NCBI GenBank assembly: GCA_005408345.1 | Contig: SEMN01000010.1 | Coordinates: 2,773,501 to 2,837,500 of the forward strand | Reading direction: 5' to 3' | Origin: Macquaria australasica | Lineage: Eukaryota; Chordata; Actinopteri; Centrarchiformes; Percichthyidae | Length of the DNA stretch: 64,000 nucleotides | Shown here: one piece after another, positions 20,601-35,600 of the stretch | Numbering within the stretch: the first letter of the stretch is position 1 | Layout: each line of letters starts with the position of its first letter | The notes under the pieces: generated by a model | Told to the model about the DNA's origin: nothing | Databases searched by the model: none | The model's input: only the letters and a program-made list of their open reading frames with translations | Program-made: the position numbers and the translations under genes

Positions 20601-23600
20601 AACAATCAAACATCCTGTGTTCACTCACAAGTGTTGTGTGGTGTTGTTGCTGGTCTGATGCATTAATATTTGTATAAAAACAGTTTGTATTGTTCCTTCA
20701 AACACCATGGCCTCCTCTGCTGTTATCAAGATAATATGACTGTGAGAGAGGGGCTTAAAGGTGAATGTCCACTGATGAGTGAAGTTTGCTGGCAGGGTGA
20801 CGCTCAGGTATAGAAATGCTGTGGAGGATAACATTTTTAACAATAGCAAGCGCTAGATGTTTATTCAAGAAACATCCCTGTCCAACATGTGCCTGACTTA
20901 CTGGAGAGAGCATTTTATTGTAGGAAAGCAACTTACATATATTTATGAGCTGGAATTCAGACAAGAATTTAGGCTTCATAGTGCCAAATTTTCTTACACC
21001 CATTAACCAATTTTTAAACCCAAAAGTGTACAAAATGTTTTAAATGCAGCATTATCAAGCAGGGTCCTTATCAGTGGGTATTCACTGCCCGTTATTCACA
21101 GGGGCAGTTTGCTAACTAATAATTATATCCTGAGGCGTGGGCAGACAGGGAAAGGGAAGGACGACCCAGGTCTGTTGTACCACCAGCCTGCCACGGAAGA
21201 CTTATCACAGCCTTCCTTCACAGAGCATACAGGATACATGATACACGATGAGTCATTGTGATCCAATCAGTCACGGCACAGCAAACTCAGCCAGGAGAAG
21301 GAAAAAAAAACAAGCAGAGAGTGTAGAGACATAGCAGGGAGAGAAAATAAATAAGGGAAGAAATAAAAGAGGAGGAGGCAGAAAGAGGCAGCAGAGGAGA
21401 GAGAAGATCAAGTCGAGAGCGGTGGAAGAAAAGGATAGGAGTGCGCTAATAAGAGCAACATGGAGGGGATGGGTCAGCAGAGTGAACCGTAGTGAGGAGT
21501 TGGGGTAAAGAGTGTTACCCGCAGCCCATGGAAGCGGGGGTTGTTATAGAAGAGCTTCATCTGTTCTGGCGGCAGGGGTCCCAACACTTTCTGGATGGTA
21601 AAGAGCTGGTCAATCTCACTCTCTCCCGGGAACAGAGGCTGTCCGTCACTCAGCTCTCCTAAGATGCAGCCCACTGACCACATGTCCACTGCCTTCCCGT
21701 AAGGAGCCCTGGGACCAGAGATTTAAGGGGTTGGTGATTAAGGCCAGGCATAAGAATAGCTACTAAAAGGATATGTCAGTGTAGAGTTCCTGGACAAGGC
21801 CAAAAAATACCGGACGTACCCAAGCAGGAGCTCTGGAGAGCGGTACCATCTAGTGGCCACATACTCGGTGTAATTGGCATCAGTCCCCTCAGAGAGATTA
21901 CGTGCAAAGCCTGGCAAGAGAAGACAGAGGAAGCAATATAGTATAATGAGGAGCTTTTTGATATGCTCTACATGCTGAGACACCTAAAAAGGATTTCAGC
22001 TGGGCACCTCTCTTGACGCTCATTATGGTTCAGAGGTGTAAGTTATAAAGTAGTTGAGTTAGGGATAAAGCTGCACTCATCTAGGAGAGATGATGAGCCC
22101 TCTTGTGACACATTGCACTGGAAAACGTAGTCATATTAATGCATACTGTTTAACACATATCCAGTCATAAAGACTATTAAATTATGCGTAAAAATCTATA
22201 TTCATTTTCAGAATCCTAAAGCATGAATTTACAAATGCAGAAAACTGTCATAAACTAACAGTTAGTTCGACAGAAGTAGCTTGACATTATAACAGCTCTT
22301 ATTTGCTTTTTTAATTGCCAAGAGTTAGATGAAAAGATCGATACCACTCCCATTTCTGCACGTTAAGTATGAAGCTACAGCCAGGAGACTGTTAGCTCAG
22401 CTAGCATAAAGACAGGAAACAATAGGAAACAGCTAGCCTGGTTAAAAAAATCTGCCTGCAAGCAAGCTCACTATTTAACACGTTATATCTTGTTTGTTTA
22501 GTCCTGTGCTAAGAAATAGTCTGGCACATAACTCTCCATGAAACCACAACTTGTAGTTTTTACATTTCAGTGTTTTGTATGAATTAAACAAACAAGATAT
22601 AATGTGTTATTTAGAGGCAAGCTAGCTGTTCCTCTCTAATTCCAGTCTTTGTGCTAAGCTAGGCTAAGCTAACCCATTGCTAGCTGTAGCTTTATATTCA
22701 ACAGTAAGCTATGAGAGAGATAGCAATGCTCTTATCTAACTCTCCGCCAGAAAGCAAATAAGCATATAAGCCAAAAAAACTATTCCTTTATTCCTGGATA
22801 TTGTTTAAGGATATTGTTTAATATATATCCTCAATATATCTTCTCACACAGATTTTAACTATTTGGGTAAAAATCTCAGTTCCTTTTCGTAGTCCTGAAG
22901 CATGACTACAAACTACAAAGAAAATTGTATCATAATCTAATAGTTTTCAAGGAATAGTTTGACCTTTTGGGAAATAAGCTAATTAGCTGTCTTTAATACC
23001 ACTCTCATGTCTGTACACTAAATATGAAGCTGGAGCCAGCAGACAGTTAGCTTAGCTTAGCATTAAGACGAAACATGAGGAAACAGCTAGCTTTACTCTG
23101 TTCAAAGTACAAGCACCGCCAAAGCTAACTAATCAACACATTGTATGTTGAGTTAATTTTTTAAGCTTTAGAGGTGCTGGTAGGCGGGTTTTTGAGCCAG
23201 GCTAGCTGTTTATGCGTTATGCTAACATAAGCTAACTGTCTGCTGGCTCCAGCTTCATATTTAGCATACAGAAATGAGAGTGGGATCAATGATTTTATCA
23301 AACTCTCAGCAAGAAGGCAAATACGCGCACTTCACAAATGAATGACAAATATACCCAGAGTGAAAAGGCAAAGCTGAACCTGTCCAGGAACATTTTCTGT
23401 CCCTTTACCATTTCTGCATTGATTAATGCAGGATGAAAAGGGAAAAACTGTCAGTCTGAAATACACTGGTGCAATCATTTAACACAGCTGTTAGCATGGG
23501 CTTTTCATTCCCAGTTCGGGCATTTTTCTCAAACTTGCTTGCACCAACATTCCAAATCAAATCAACACACAATGAAAATAAATGTGCAGTAAGACAGCGT

Positions 23601-26600
23601 CCCAAATGTAAACCTTCACAGCAGAGTCTGTTTGGCCTATGTCTGTTCTCTCAATGCCTTTGGCTGACACAGAGCAAACAGCAGGTCTTCAGTCTCTCAC
23701 TCCAGATTGCCTACATGATGTTGGCTATGCCGTGTTTTCCGTTTCCCCTGTTTTGTTGTGGCGCTACCAGATTGAATCAAAGCGTGATTAGCCTCTTGTT
23801 TTCCAACACGTTTCATTAATTGAGATGAGGGAAGAATGCACAGCGGCAGCCTGAGAACCAGGAGAGAAGGCTGCACGCAAAGCTTTAGATAACTGGATAA
23901 AGCCTTCCCGCTGCCCTCCTGAAGCGCTGGTTTCAGCCAAATATAGTCCATGTTGAAAATACTCCTTTTACATCACAGCTTTGGCCACCTTGCTTACAGC
24001 TCTAACAGTGTGAGCATTTGATAGAAGCACTCACCGAAGTCACATAACTTGAGGACGTCATCTGAGCTGATGAGAAGGTTTTCTGGCTTTATGTCTGAGG
24101 AAGAAGAACACAGATGGGGAGGAAGACAACACATAAGCTGGCGAGGGTCATCATCGTTACATCATCACTACCATCATTCCTGCCAACACATGTTCATCTG
24201 TCTCATTGAAAAGATTGAATTCTTTTAAATGTACATTATCTTTGTAGGAAGCAGCAAACAAAGAATCCAAGAAATCAAATTCTGTCAGTGAAAATTCACA
24301 GATTGTAAAGAAAAACCATAACTTATACATCAAATCCCTCGATAACACTGTCATATGTGTGCCTTGGTGAACCACGGGCCATTTGGATGCCTGTTCTGTT
24401 GCATTCAGTGTGCCAAAAGCTCACATGGGCCATCTGGTTTCCTGCTCTGCTGCCACTGATTAGCCCAAAGGCTCACATCTTGTGAACAATAGAGTGGTTG
24501 ATTACAACACGTTAAAACACCTAGCCACTGTTTCATCAGAGAATAGTTAGACATATGCATTTATACTATTTTACACTGAAAATGTACAGTATTGGTTCTA
24601 GATGTTTCTCAAAATCTGAGCACAGATGGTGCCGAGTGATGGTGCAATGGTAAATGCTGCGCTCTGTGGACCTGCATGAGCCTCTTCCAGCTTGGGATCA
24701 AATATGGCCGGAAAGTCTCTTCTCTGCCTCATTAACACTGTCTCCCTCTCAGTGTTTTTATTATGCATACTAATAAAGTAAAAGAAAAAAGTAAGAAAAG
24801 GGAGATTTTACCCCGGTGAACTATGTCATGCTTATGGCACCAGTGAATTGCTCTGATTAACTGGTAAATGTAGCTGCGCGCTTTCTCAGTCGGCACACCA
24901 TTGGGTAACTCTTCAAGCAGCTCAAGCATGTTCTAAAAGAGAGAGAAAAACACCGCCAGAAAATCAATATGACCACCACACTAGGTGACAGTAACAGTGT
25001 TGACCTCATAAAGGAACGGTCTGAAGAAGAGGCTTACCTTCTCCACATACTCAAAGACAAGATATAGCTTTCCTCTTCTGCGGAAGGCCTCTTTCAACTC
25101 AACGATATTCTCCTGCTTGAGGGTGCGGAGCATCTTAAGCTCCCGTAGTGTTGTTTCTTTAACCTCCTCATTTTCTGCATGGAGGTGAGACAGAGGGAAA
25201 ATCAAACTTACACGTAGCGACGAGGAGGGGATGCCTCCCAACAGCAATAAAGATGATGAATTGTTTGACAATAAAAAAAAAAACACGAGTGTTCTCTGAT
25301 GAGGACTTGTTGTTCTCTTACCTTCACTGTCCTTGAATTTCTTAATGGCCACAATTTCATTGGTCTCCTGCAACAAAAACACAGAGCAGCTAGTGAGAAA
25401 TCAATCCTACTGTTTATTGCTACGGTCAACACATCCTGACAGTGGGAAAACACACCAGCAGAGATGAAAACACATAGTACAGTATTACTATTGCTGCTTT
25501 AACTAGTGCCACTACCAGTGATAATAAGTGGACAACACAGTTTTACATTCAGTTGTGTGGGCTTTGGCTAAAAATATAGAAAATATTTAATTTCTAATAC
25601 AAACACACACGTTTCCAAATCTGTAAACACCTAATTAAACAGCGATTTGCATAAATTAGCTTTTACAATACAGGGCGCTGCTCTTAAACTGAGACCTGTG
25701 TCTGTAGCATGAAGATCAGTGGTTCCCAATCCGAGGGTCAGGACCCTCACAAGGGGTCACCAGACGACTCTAAAAGGTCGTACAATGATTACTGGGAAAA
25801 GGAATATTATAATCCTTCTTCACAAAATTATGTTATTTTTCATATTTTTCTCTTGTAAACTGGCTTTTTTTTCTCAAATGAACCAGTCTGATGTAGAGCT
25901 GTAACGATTAGTCATTTCATCAATAAGATGACTGACAGAAAATGAATCTGCAACTACTTTGATAATCCATTAATGGTTGAAGTCATTTTTCAAGCAAAAA
26001 TAGCAAACGTTTGATGGTAACAGGTTCCAAATGTGAGAATTTACTGCTTTTCTTGGTCTCACATTAAACCAGAACAGAATATGTTTGGGTTTTGCACTGT
26101 TTGGACAGAACAAGACATTTGAAGAGTAACCTTGGAGTCTGGGAAACTGGGATGGACATTTTCTGATGTTTTATATAGCAATTAATCAAGAAAATTATGG
26201 ATCGATAATGAAAATAATCGTTAGTTGCGGCCCTAGTCTGATGGACAAATACCATCACATAGATATGCATGAGAAGCATAAAAAAATGGGTACTATTCTA
26301 CCTGAATGAGTCACTTATGAAACAATCCTGCAAAAACAATCTTTGTCACTTGTTTACAGGCATGAGTGACGTGAAATAATCAACAATACATGGAACAAAC
26401 AAAGAAATTCAAAACTAATCACCACTGAGTCACTCAGTAGCTCCATGAAGTTCTCTGTGAGAGACGCCCCACCACTAGCCCCGTTTTTCGACATGTCCTA
26501 GTTAGGCCTGGTATTTCTGCCTATGGCTCAGAGCTGTGCTCCAGTTTCCCCCCCCCCTCAGAAAGCCAAAGGCAGCATCGCACCACTCCAACATGGATCA

Positions 26601-29600
26601 CAGTGAACAGTGAGCCCTCCTCCCAGCACCGAGAAATATAAGATGACTCACAGCAGGGTCAGCTCCATGAGCATCACTGTGCTGTGCACACACACGGTAG
26701 CCTGAGTGAAGGGAGGTGATGAGCTGCAGGGTATAAATTAAATAACCTGTTATATGTCTAAATGTTGCTCACTAATAGAGGAAATAAAACCTGATCAGTA
26801 GCTGCAGTGCATTTCAACTCAACAGGATCAGAAAACCACAGGCTTTAAATGTATGTACTGTACATTTAACTCTTTACTCATGTAAGTCTGCACACTGGAG
26901 CCTGGCAACCTCACAGTGATGACAAAACTCCAGGAAGTCACTGCACCCGGCCAAGAAATAGTTCCACCACATAACTCCCCGTAAAACTACAACTTGTCGG
27001 TTTTACATTGTGTTGTTTGCAAGGATTAAACAAACTAGATATAACATGTTAATTAGTGAGCTTTAGAGGTGCTGGTAGGCTGACTTTTTTTTTTTTTAAC
27101 CTTTGGACAGAGCCAGGCTAGCTGTTCCCCCCCGTTTCCAGTCTTTGTGCCCTGCTAAGCTAACCAGCTGGTGGCTTCATATTTACCGTGCACACATGAG
27201 AGTGGTATCAATCTTCTCATCTAACGCTCAGCTAGAATGCAAACTATGAACTATTCCTTTGAAATGCAATTCCTCTACTGGCCACTAAATGCAAAACTTC
27301 CCTCTAGAAACACAGAGTCAAGACATTATGGTCTTAAAGGCTAATTTCTAATGTGTGTCTTGATGGTGAATGAAAAAAAAACAGTTTTATTAAAAAGAAA
27401 TTCAACTTAAAATGTAGTGTTGTTTGCTTGATTGACATTTATTTCACTTGGTGGTTGCTGTTTGCTTGTCTCACCTCAGTTCCACTATACATAAATATAT
27501 ACATATATCCAGGATTCAAAACATCCCCTCGGAAGCAACATGTTTTTCTACACTCTCTGAACTGGACACAGCAGCATGCTGGTAAACACACACTTAGGCC
27601 GAATTCACATAGAATCAGGCGCTGCGGCGAAAACACAGATTTTCCCATTCATTTGAATCGGGGTACTGCATTCAGACTGCGGCGGTGGGGGCCACAGGGG
27701 GTGCGGCAAAAAAACGCAGCGGCCTGCGGCAAAAAAGTTGAAACGGATTGAACTTTTGGAGGAACGCAACCCGACGTCACGCTGCGGCAGCCAATCAGGC
27801 TGGCAATCAGACTGGAAGACGCCCAGGTGAAGAAGAACTTTGTTTACCTGTAGCATTGTAGCATTAGCTGTTTACCTTAATATTCCACTGTTTACCGAGC
27901 AACTGTGAAGATGGAAGAGAGACTGACTGATTGGCTCCGTGATGACTGTACATCAGCTGTTCAACCCTGCACAAGAAAGTGCAGCACTATTTCACAGGAC
28001 TTCACCAACGCCGGCAGCACTGATTTGCTATAAGAGTTGTGAAGGGCATAAAAGTGAGTCCTCACATAGAGGACTCCCTAAATACCACTCAAACTACCCA
28101 ACTAGTAACTTTACAACTTCAGAGACCCAAGTTAACCTGTTAAAATTCTTTGCTCCAGTTCACAGCACATCACATCAGTCAGCTCAGGTTACTTCTGCTT
28201 CAAGTACAAACCACAGAAAGCATTGCAGTCAGAGTGAAAACATACAGTACAAAACCAATAATACCACACTTGTGTTCACACTGACCTATCGTTTGTTCTC
28301 ATAAGTTTCATTATGTGTGCATGTTTGTGTTTGAGGGATCAGTGCGGTACACCAGCTGCGTTCAACCTTTTTGTGTAACATTTTATTTTAAGCTCTTTAG
28401 GAATTCCCATGTGGCGATGGACTCTGAGGCTTGTTTGTGTGGGCGAGAAACCAAGCTGGGTAAATAATTATTTACAATGAACACACTGTCCCTCTCCCAT
28501 GACCTGAATAGCACAGATCAAGCACTTGGGTCAAACAAGACCACCTGTTCGATACCTCCTAAAGTCAGGCACCCTAAGGTACAGTATCTATATCTAAAAC
28601 ACTCGGGTACAGAGTGTCAGCCAAAGGAATGCTTCAGTAAAACTGATACAAACAAAATGATGCAGAACTGAGGGTTGAAACTTTAATTTATTTTGCACTT
28701 CTGGCCACACCCAAGTCAGTAATGCCACTGCAGGTGTTTTGCCTTTGTAAACATCTGAGAGAACATCTGCTGTGACGTCGATTAAGTCGTGACTAAATCT
28801 TCCAAGTGGAGACACTGATGCATCAGTTTTATAACTATGTAAATATCACCCACTGGATATGATAAATTAATTACTAAGTTATTCATTGTTCATAAGCTGG
28901 ATTAAAGCAGTCATTTCATGTGTTTTCCGAAGGCGCCATTAGTCAGTGGAGGATGCAGTCATGCCGGTGCTGTGTAACATTCGTTCGTGCATCAAGCTGT
29001 CAGATTTTTCATCCTGTTTGAAGTACGTGCTGCCAAACTACAACACTGAACCCAGCATTAAGGGCATCAGTTTTGTGTCAAAGACTTGCTTCTGCACAGA
29101 GCATAACATGATCAAATTAATAATGCCAAGATCCCATGTTACGTCTCCATTTACGCTGTCCAAATACAGAGATCAAACATGAACTGCTTGGCTGTGACAT
29201 TTGTTAATAACAGCCTGGTGGATCTCTGGGAGGATCAACGCTTAGAGTGCAAAGCCAACAAAAAGCTCACTTGGTAGAAGGGAAATTACCTCAAACAAAA
29301 CAGAAAAAAAAAGGGACTGCAAATTTGTTTCTGTTGCAACTCAAACCTTTCCTCAATAGAGTTCTTGATACATATACACAGCACGCCCTGTAATGACAGA
29401 ATTCTCTTTTCTCTTGTCTCCCTCTGAGCATCTCTCAACAGCAGGACTTCAGGTTATGCAGAGGACTGCAGGTGATGTTCAATGTGATAGCAGCAAAAAG
29501 ACCCCACAAGTCACTGGGACTTTAAACTCTGAGTGGACTTTTTCATGGTCATTCACTAAAAAAGGAAACACTACAAACAAAACTGGTGCTAGTGACCTTG

Positions 29601-32600
29601 CAGACTGTTTTGTAATAATAATAATGCATTTATTTGTGTAGAGATTTATGTTTTATGTGTATTTTGTGAGGATATATGGATGTTTATCAATGCAATGTGC
29701 CCTTTCGTTCTTATTTATCTTTCATATGTGCTGGTATTACAAACTAAACTAAAATGATCTACTAATAGGTCAATGAAGAGCCACGTCATAAGGCACAAAG
29801 AGAATAGGAATGGCTACTGCAGTGTGCCAGGAAAGCCAAAAGTAATGCATTTCTTTATGCATGCATGCTAGCTTTTACATAACATAATCTCAATTTGCAA
29901 CATCAGTCCTGTGGGGCTATTTACAGTAACATGGAGCTGTGCTGTTTGAATAAAGAGTGGGCTGGTTCACCCTATGGTATATGCCTTGACAAGTGCCAAA
30001 CACAGACACAAATCAGCCAGGGATGGACAACGACTGGGGTGAACGCAAAAGCCAAAGAGAAACTCTGAATGAATGAATAACTAAGCCAAACTGCATGTTA
30101 GACAAGTTAATTGAATGCTGGGATGCAGCATTACAATGTAGTGCTTTACATACATTGTTTGCATTATAATGTGGTTAACTGTAACCGAAAAGAACTTCAG
30201 AAAAAGACTCCAGTCACACAGGGTACATCAACAGGTGGGCTGGGCCTGGCAGCCTGCGTCCGACAGTGCTTTAGATTTAGACTTGAAATAGCCTTTATCT
30301 ATCAGGGGACAGTGACGACTTTCACATTCAGACAGGAAACGTGTGGCCCCTCTACATCCCTCTGTCTCTCTCTCTCTGGCTCCTGATAGGACCACATAGA
30401 CAAGTGCTCCACTCAAGGTGACCCATTTAACGCTAGATGTTAAAGTCCTTTTTTCCTCTCCTGTCCCAGTTTCTCTTCACTGGGTGCAGAAATAACCATT
30501 CCCCTCAAAGGGGGCGGATAGACTTTTTTTTTCCACTAAATAAATCTAGATGTTACTGACAGCCACTCGGCTTATTTAGGAGGAATAAAATTTAAGCCTT
30601 CTGCATCATTTCTGTTATCTGTGGCAAAAGCGCCATCGGTTACGCAACCTAAAAAAAAAAGAACCTGAAGCGATGCTAAAATAAAAGAAAAAAAAGGAAC
30701 ATTTATGATCAAGATAGGACAAACAACAGATGACTGCAGAGCGGCGGTGACTCATTTGATTCTTCAATGGCAGCTCCTAAAGCAGTGATGGGCTTAATAG
30801 ATCTAGTCAATACACTAATTACTCATTTTTTGGATCATTGTGTGGTATCTCCTTTAACGACTTAAAGTCACAGGTAAAAGCAATGCAAACATAAAGAATT
30901 CTTTCCAGCAGATAATAGATTTCTTCTCAATGACACAGCATTAAAGACTAAATTATCCATGAATCACACAGAGCACAGTTTCTAAACTGCTATCTATGAG
31001 TTGACATTTTTGAGGATATACTGTGTTACACTACCTCACCCTTCCACACCCTAATTAGTGACATCACAACAGCTGTGACTCTACTAATCACCATGTAGTC
31101 AGAAATGTAAAATACTAATCTCTGTTTATTTCTGTTAGCTTAGCTTAGCACAAAGACGGGAAACAGAGGGAATCGGCTAACCTGGTTCTGTTCTCCAGCC
31201 AAGAAATAGATATAACATGTTAATTGGTGACCTTTTGAGGTGCTGGTAGATAAATTTTGTTACCTTGTTACCAGGACCGAGACTTTTGACCTGTGTTTAC
31301 TATAGTTACTCTTAATACAAGATAGGGAGCTGATAGATGTAACCCCACTGAAGTATACATTTGATTAAAATTGTATATGTGTGCACTATTCATTGGCTTA
31401 ATTGGTAGCAGAGGCACTCACAGTACCATGCTAGCTGGCACATAAGTCGTGCTTAAGGCTGAGAGCAATACACCATGAGAGGAAAGTATACAAACATCAG
31501 TTCCTTTCGATCTTATTACCAATATAGCGTAAAACACCAGTAGGATGGTGTTGGTGCATTAACAGGCCATGATATACGGTTTCATATCACCACTGGATTG
31601 GATTGTACGTACTGCTTCCCCATTGGCTGAACATGTTCACTAAGAATGGCTCTGTGTTGGCATCTGTCTTTAGCCCTCAGGGGGTTCTGTGAACCTAAAC
31701 CATGCCAGGAAAATACAACCCCATGCCATGCTGGAGCTGCCAGGAGCCTTCACCATAAGAAGCAAGCACTGTGCCTGTAGACTCTACTTGGCATGTGCCA
31801 CATATGTTCTTACTCACTTGCTAATAATAGGATGACTCGTGTGATCATGTGACGCTTTCTGCGGGTCAGGAGAACACTCGCTGAGTTCTTTGCTCTCAAC
31901 ACACAAATAGCCTGTTTACCTTTAATAACGTGATTGACTATGCAATGCAAGCTGTCCACGGTGTGTATGATTCTCTGCAAAGTTTTCTACAGACGGCTTA
32001 TTTGTTTACTTAGCTGTCTGTTTCGTCTTGCATGTACATCCCTGTCAAGCGGTATTTCTGTCTACAATCAAGCTGATGTCTTTCCCTTTGAATTTCATGC
32101 CAGCGTCACATTAGCTTCTCTCCTCAAGGAACATTAGGGTCAGCAGTCATCCTCCTCCTGTTCCAATCAGCTTTAAACTTGTAAAAACCTGTACCGGGTA
32201 TTACATTAAATGTACGATTGTATTGTTTCAAAACTCTAAATTCTTAGCTTTAAAGACAAAATGCTATACTTACATATAAAGTGCTGAACTGTAAATCACA
32301 TGCTAAATTTTCAGAATACAGCCACCTCACATTAGTTAAGTCAGAAATTCATAATGATTATTTTGCTTTATATAATATGTAGGATTTCCTGTAGCAAAGT
32401 CAGACACTATGGTCTACAGTAAGGTCTATGCAGTAAGTTAAATGCAAAATATCATTGGGAATCCTACCTCTACATTATTTCAAATACTTAATTCTGTGTA
32501 CTGTAGGTTGCAAGGCTTTTTCTTGTTGCTATCTATATAATCTACATATAAGAAAAAGCAACATGCATGATACATGATGCACTACCTCATGTGATCTGGA

Positions 32601-35600
32601 GTGCTCTGAAATTTTGAGCCAACAAATAAAAAAATTAAAAATACAGCATTTTGCATAATAATATTCTGTTGTGAAAATGAAGGAAAAGCAAATGTAAACT
32701 GTTATAAAATGCGATATGAATGTGGATATGTTATCTGGATAATAAACATGCTCACAACACTGCATTTACACCTGCTATTTCTATGCTTCTTCTTTTGCAT
32801 TTTGTCAACACAGTTATGGGATCTTATTTTATATATGCCAAGCAGGCAATTAGGAAGTAACAAGCCTGTATACTGTCAACAAAAACAAACATGGCAGGTG
32901 TACGTTTACCAAAAGCAATGCTAATGTACAGCCTGTACTTAATTTTTCTTTTGATATGGAAAAGAGCCCTCTTTTCTGATTTTATAGGTGATTCGAAGGG
33001 CAAAAATGGTCATTTCATGTTGTCCTGGAGGTTCCTGACATATCAATAGTGCACTCATGACTTTTCTTCTTTGTGGGCAGATACTTTCTCAATGATGCAA
33101 ACTACTTTAGGGACTGCATTTATACTTGTCTGACTCTGGCTGGGATCCAATCATAATGTAGCCAGAACACCTACGCAGTCAGGGCCAGGGCTTTTCATTT
33201 AGAAGCTTAATTCTATAAATCTCCCCCGATTAAAGAAAACATAATACAGATAATTCAATGCTTCCAATCTTCCAACCTGAATCATTTAAGAGCCCTGGTG
33301 CCGTCAATGTTTTACCTCTCTTTAGACTGAGTGGCTGGGGAAACCAGTTCATGGGATGATAAGCACATTCAGGGGGACGCTGTGTGTAGTGTCCATTCCT
33401 AAGAGGTGTTCCATGCTTAAATAAATACGCACCACGGCTTTGTTTACCCTCCCTCTTCTACAGTTCCCATACCGCCGCATGCTAAAGAACTGGGATTTAG
33501 ATTTGCTGCTAGAGAAAAGCCTGAAGTTTCAACTTAGACACAAAGTGTTTCATTTGTAAATCTCTCAGGTCTCAGAGTTGGGTGGGAGGTCTTATAACAC
33601 CAGTCTACCAGTGAAACTAGTGATAAACAGAAAGTGTGCCACACATTCAAGGACACTGAAAAGAAAGCGCACCTCAATTTACCACTTCCATTGTTTTTAA
33701 GTTTCTTTTTCAATTAATTCTACAGTATTGTTTCAGCAGAATTTTGCTGCTGTATGACGCAAAGTGGTAAATATGCATAGGATAATACAGAATAACTGCA
33801 TCAAGGTTTGTGGATAAATGCAATTTTTCACTTGAACTATGAGCCACCCCTGCTCAGACAGAAGTGTCTGTTTCCTTTAAACTTGCTGTATTACAACATG
33901 TGAAGAACATGTGCAGAAATGTCCAGTTTTAGTGTGCAAACTGTTTTTTTCTGGGTCAACAGAGAGCCATACATGCACATGCAGGTTAGCTCACTCTGTA
34001 ATCTACCGTCAGCAAACATGCCTTATAACGTGTCAATGATCTCAAGGTCAGACTAAAGCAAGCCAAAAAGGTGGTTTCCACTCTCGGTACTGATATTCCT
34101 AGTTTCGTCAACACATTGAATTAACAAACCCAGCACCAGCACCAGCACCATGTTCCCCAGTTCACAGCATCACTGCAACATAGTAGATTTTGCATTGCTG
34201 AATAAAACACACAAGCACTATGAGCAACCAAAGAGTGTTCTGTATGATTCCATTAAAAAATTATATATATATATTTATAAATATATATTTAGACTATATT
34301 TATAACGAGTGGGAGGTAGAATTCATGAAGTAAACAAGTCACGTTTTAACCATTTTACAACAATAGTGCTAACAATTAAAAAAATGAGGAAATGTGCCAT
34401 AGTATTGGACAAACTGAAATTTTAACCTGACGTGGGCACTATATGGACAGTCAGGGGATCAGCAAAGTGATTATCCTAAGAGGGACATGAATATCTGTAC
34501 AAAGTTTCATGGCAATCCATCCAATAGTTGTCGAGATATTTCAGTCTGAATCAAAGTGATGGACCGACCGACATCCGACATTACCATCCCTCGAGCCACG
34601 TCTCTAGCATGGCTAAAAACCAACGGATTTTTATTTGTGAAATCTGTTTTAGCATATTTTCAAAACAGCTGCATATTGGCTTTACCCATATCCTCGCTCA
34701 GCTCAGTTCAGAGACAAAAGCCTCTTAATTAGCTAACATAAATTAGCATAATTCATAGGGTTTTATCAAGCATCAACAGGCAAGAGAAAAAGACCTGGAG
34801 CATCCTTGTGGCTCAGTTGGCAAAGGCGTATATGTAGCTGCAGCATCCTTGAATCTAGTTTCCCCCTAATTTTCTGTCATCACAACACAATAAAACACTG
34901 TATTCCCATTAGAGAATGGGCAAAAAAAAAAAGAAAAGACTGAAAATAAGTGAACCCCAAACATGTTCTTTTGGTGATCCATTTACATGGGCAAGAAATG
35001 AATAAAAGATGGGCCAGAACTACAAGACAAAAGCTTCTTTGTGCCCCAGTGTGCTCAACCCTTTTTAACATAGCAGCACTTTGCAGTTTTAGTCGGGGTG
35101 CTCTCTTCATCAAATAGTTGTGTGGCAAAATTTGGCAAGATAGCACAACGCCGAGTGAGGCAGGAGAGATGAAAAACATTAGTAAGCTGGCAAAACACAA
35201 AAGCTGTGTCTCTTTAGCAGGTGGATTTTAATGTGGTGCTGCAACATTAAGCATCATATTCTCTATCAACTTCATGTTTACATTTAGTCTGTACTCTGTT
35301 GTTTATGCAGTGGTAAATTAATGTAAATCCTCATTAAACATGAACTCAAAAAAAGAGACACCTTTTCAATTACATTACATTACATTTCATTACAATGGCA
35401 CGGAAGCACAGTCTCATCCAAGTCTTGTGTTGACAAAGTCCTCTAATAATGCCCTCACAGCCAACATGCAGCCATTACACACAGTGATACTCTGTATATA
35501 CTGTCAGCAACAACAGCCTATTGTGACACATGTAGGTCAAATCTATTATCCCACATAGAGTAACTCTTGCTGGAATAATAGCTGGGCTTGGAAAAAAAAA

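Larger units (their letters stand above)
19532..21518 (-). other. cdkl5: cdkl5 intron between coding exons 8 and 9
   Basis: Contains a LINE relic (19728-20270) split by a MITE (19962-20117), and a repeat beginning near 20262. A purine-rich (GA) stretch runs about 21296-21440. No exon. Confidence 0.7.
21911..24034 (-). other. cdkl5: cdkl5 intron between coding exons 6 and 7
   Basis: 2.1 kb, with two adjacent foldback elements (22319-22790 and 22950-23330). No exon. Confidence 0.75.
24095..24811 (-). other. cdkl5: cdkl5 intron between coding exons 5 and 6
   Basis: 717 bp, with a 51-bp tandem duplication (24376-24478) and a SINE-like relic (24633-24760). Confidence 0.65.

Noticed and set aside
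34809..34880. Possible tRNA gene on the strength of a perfect A box
   Set aside because: The B box is degenerate and no cloverleaf forms; it is a SINE relic.
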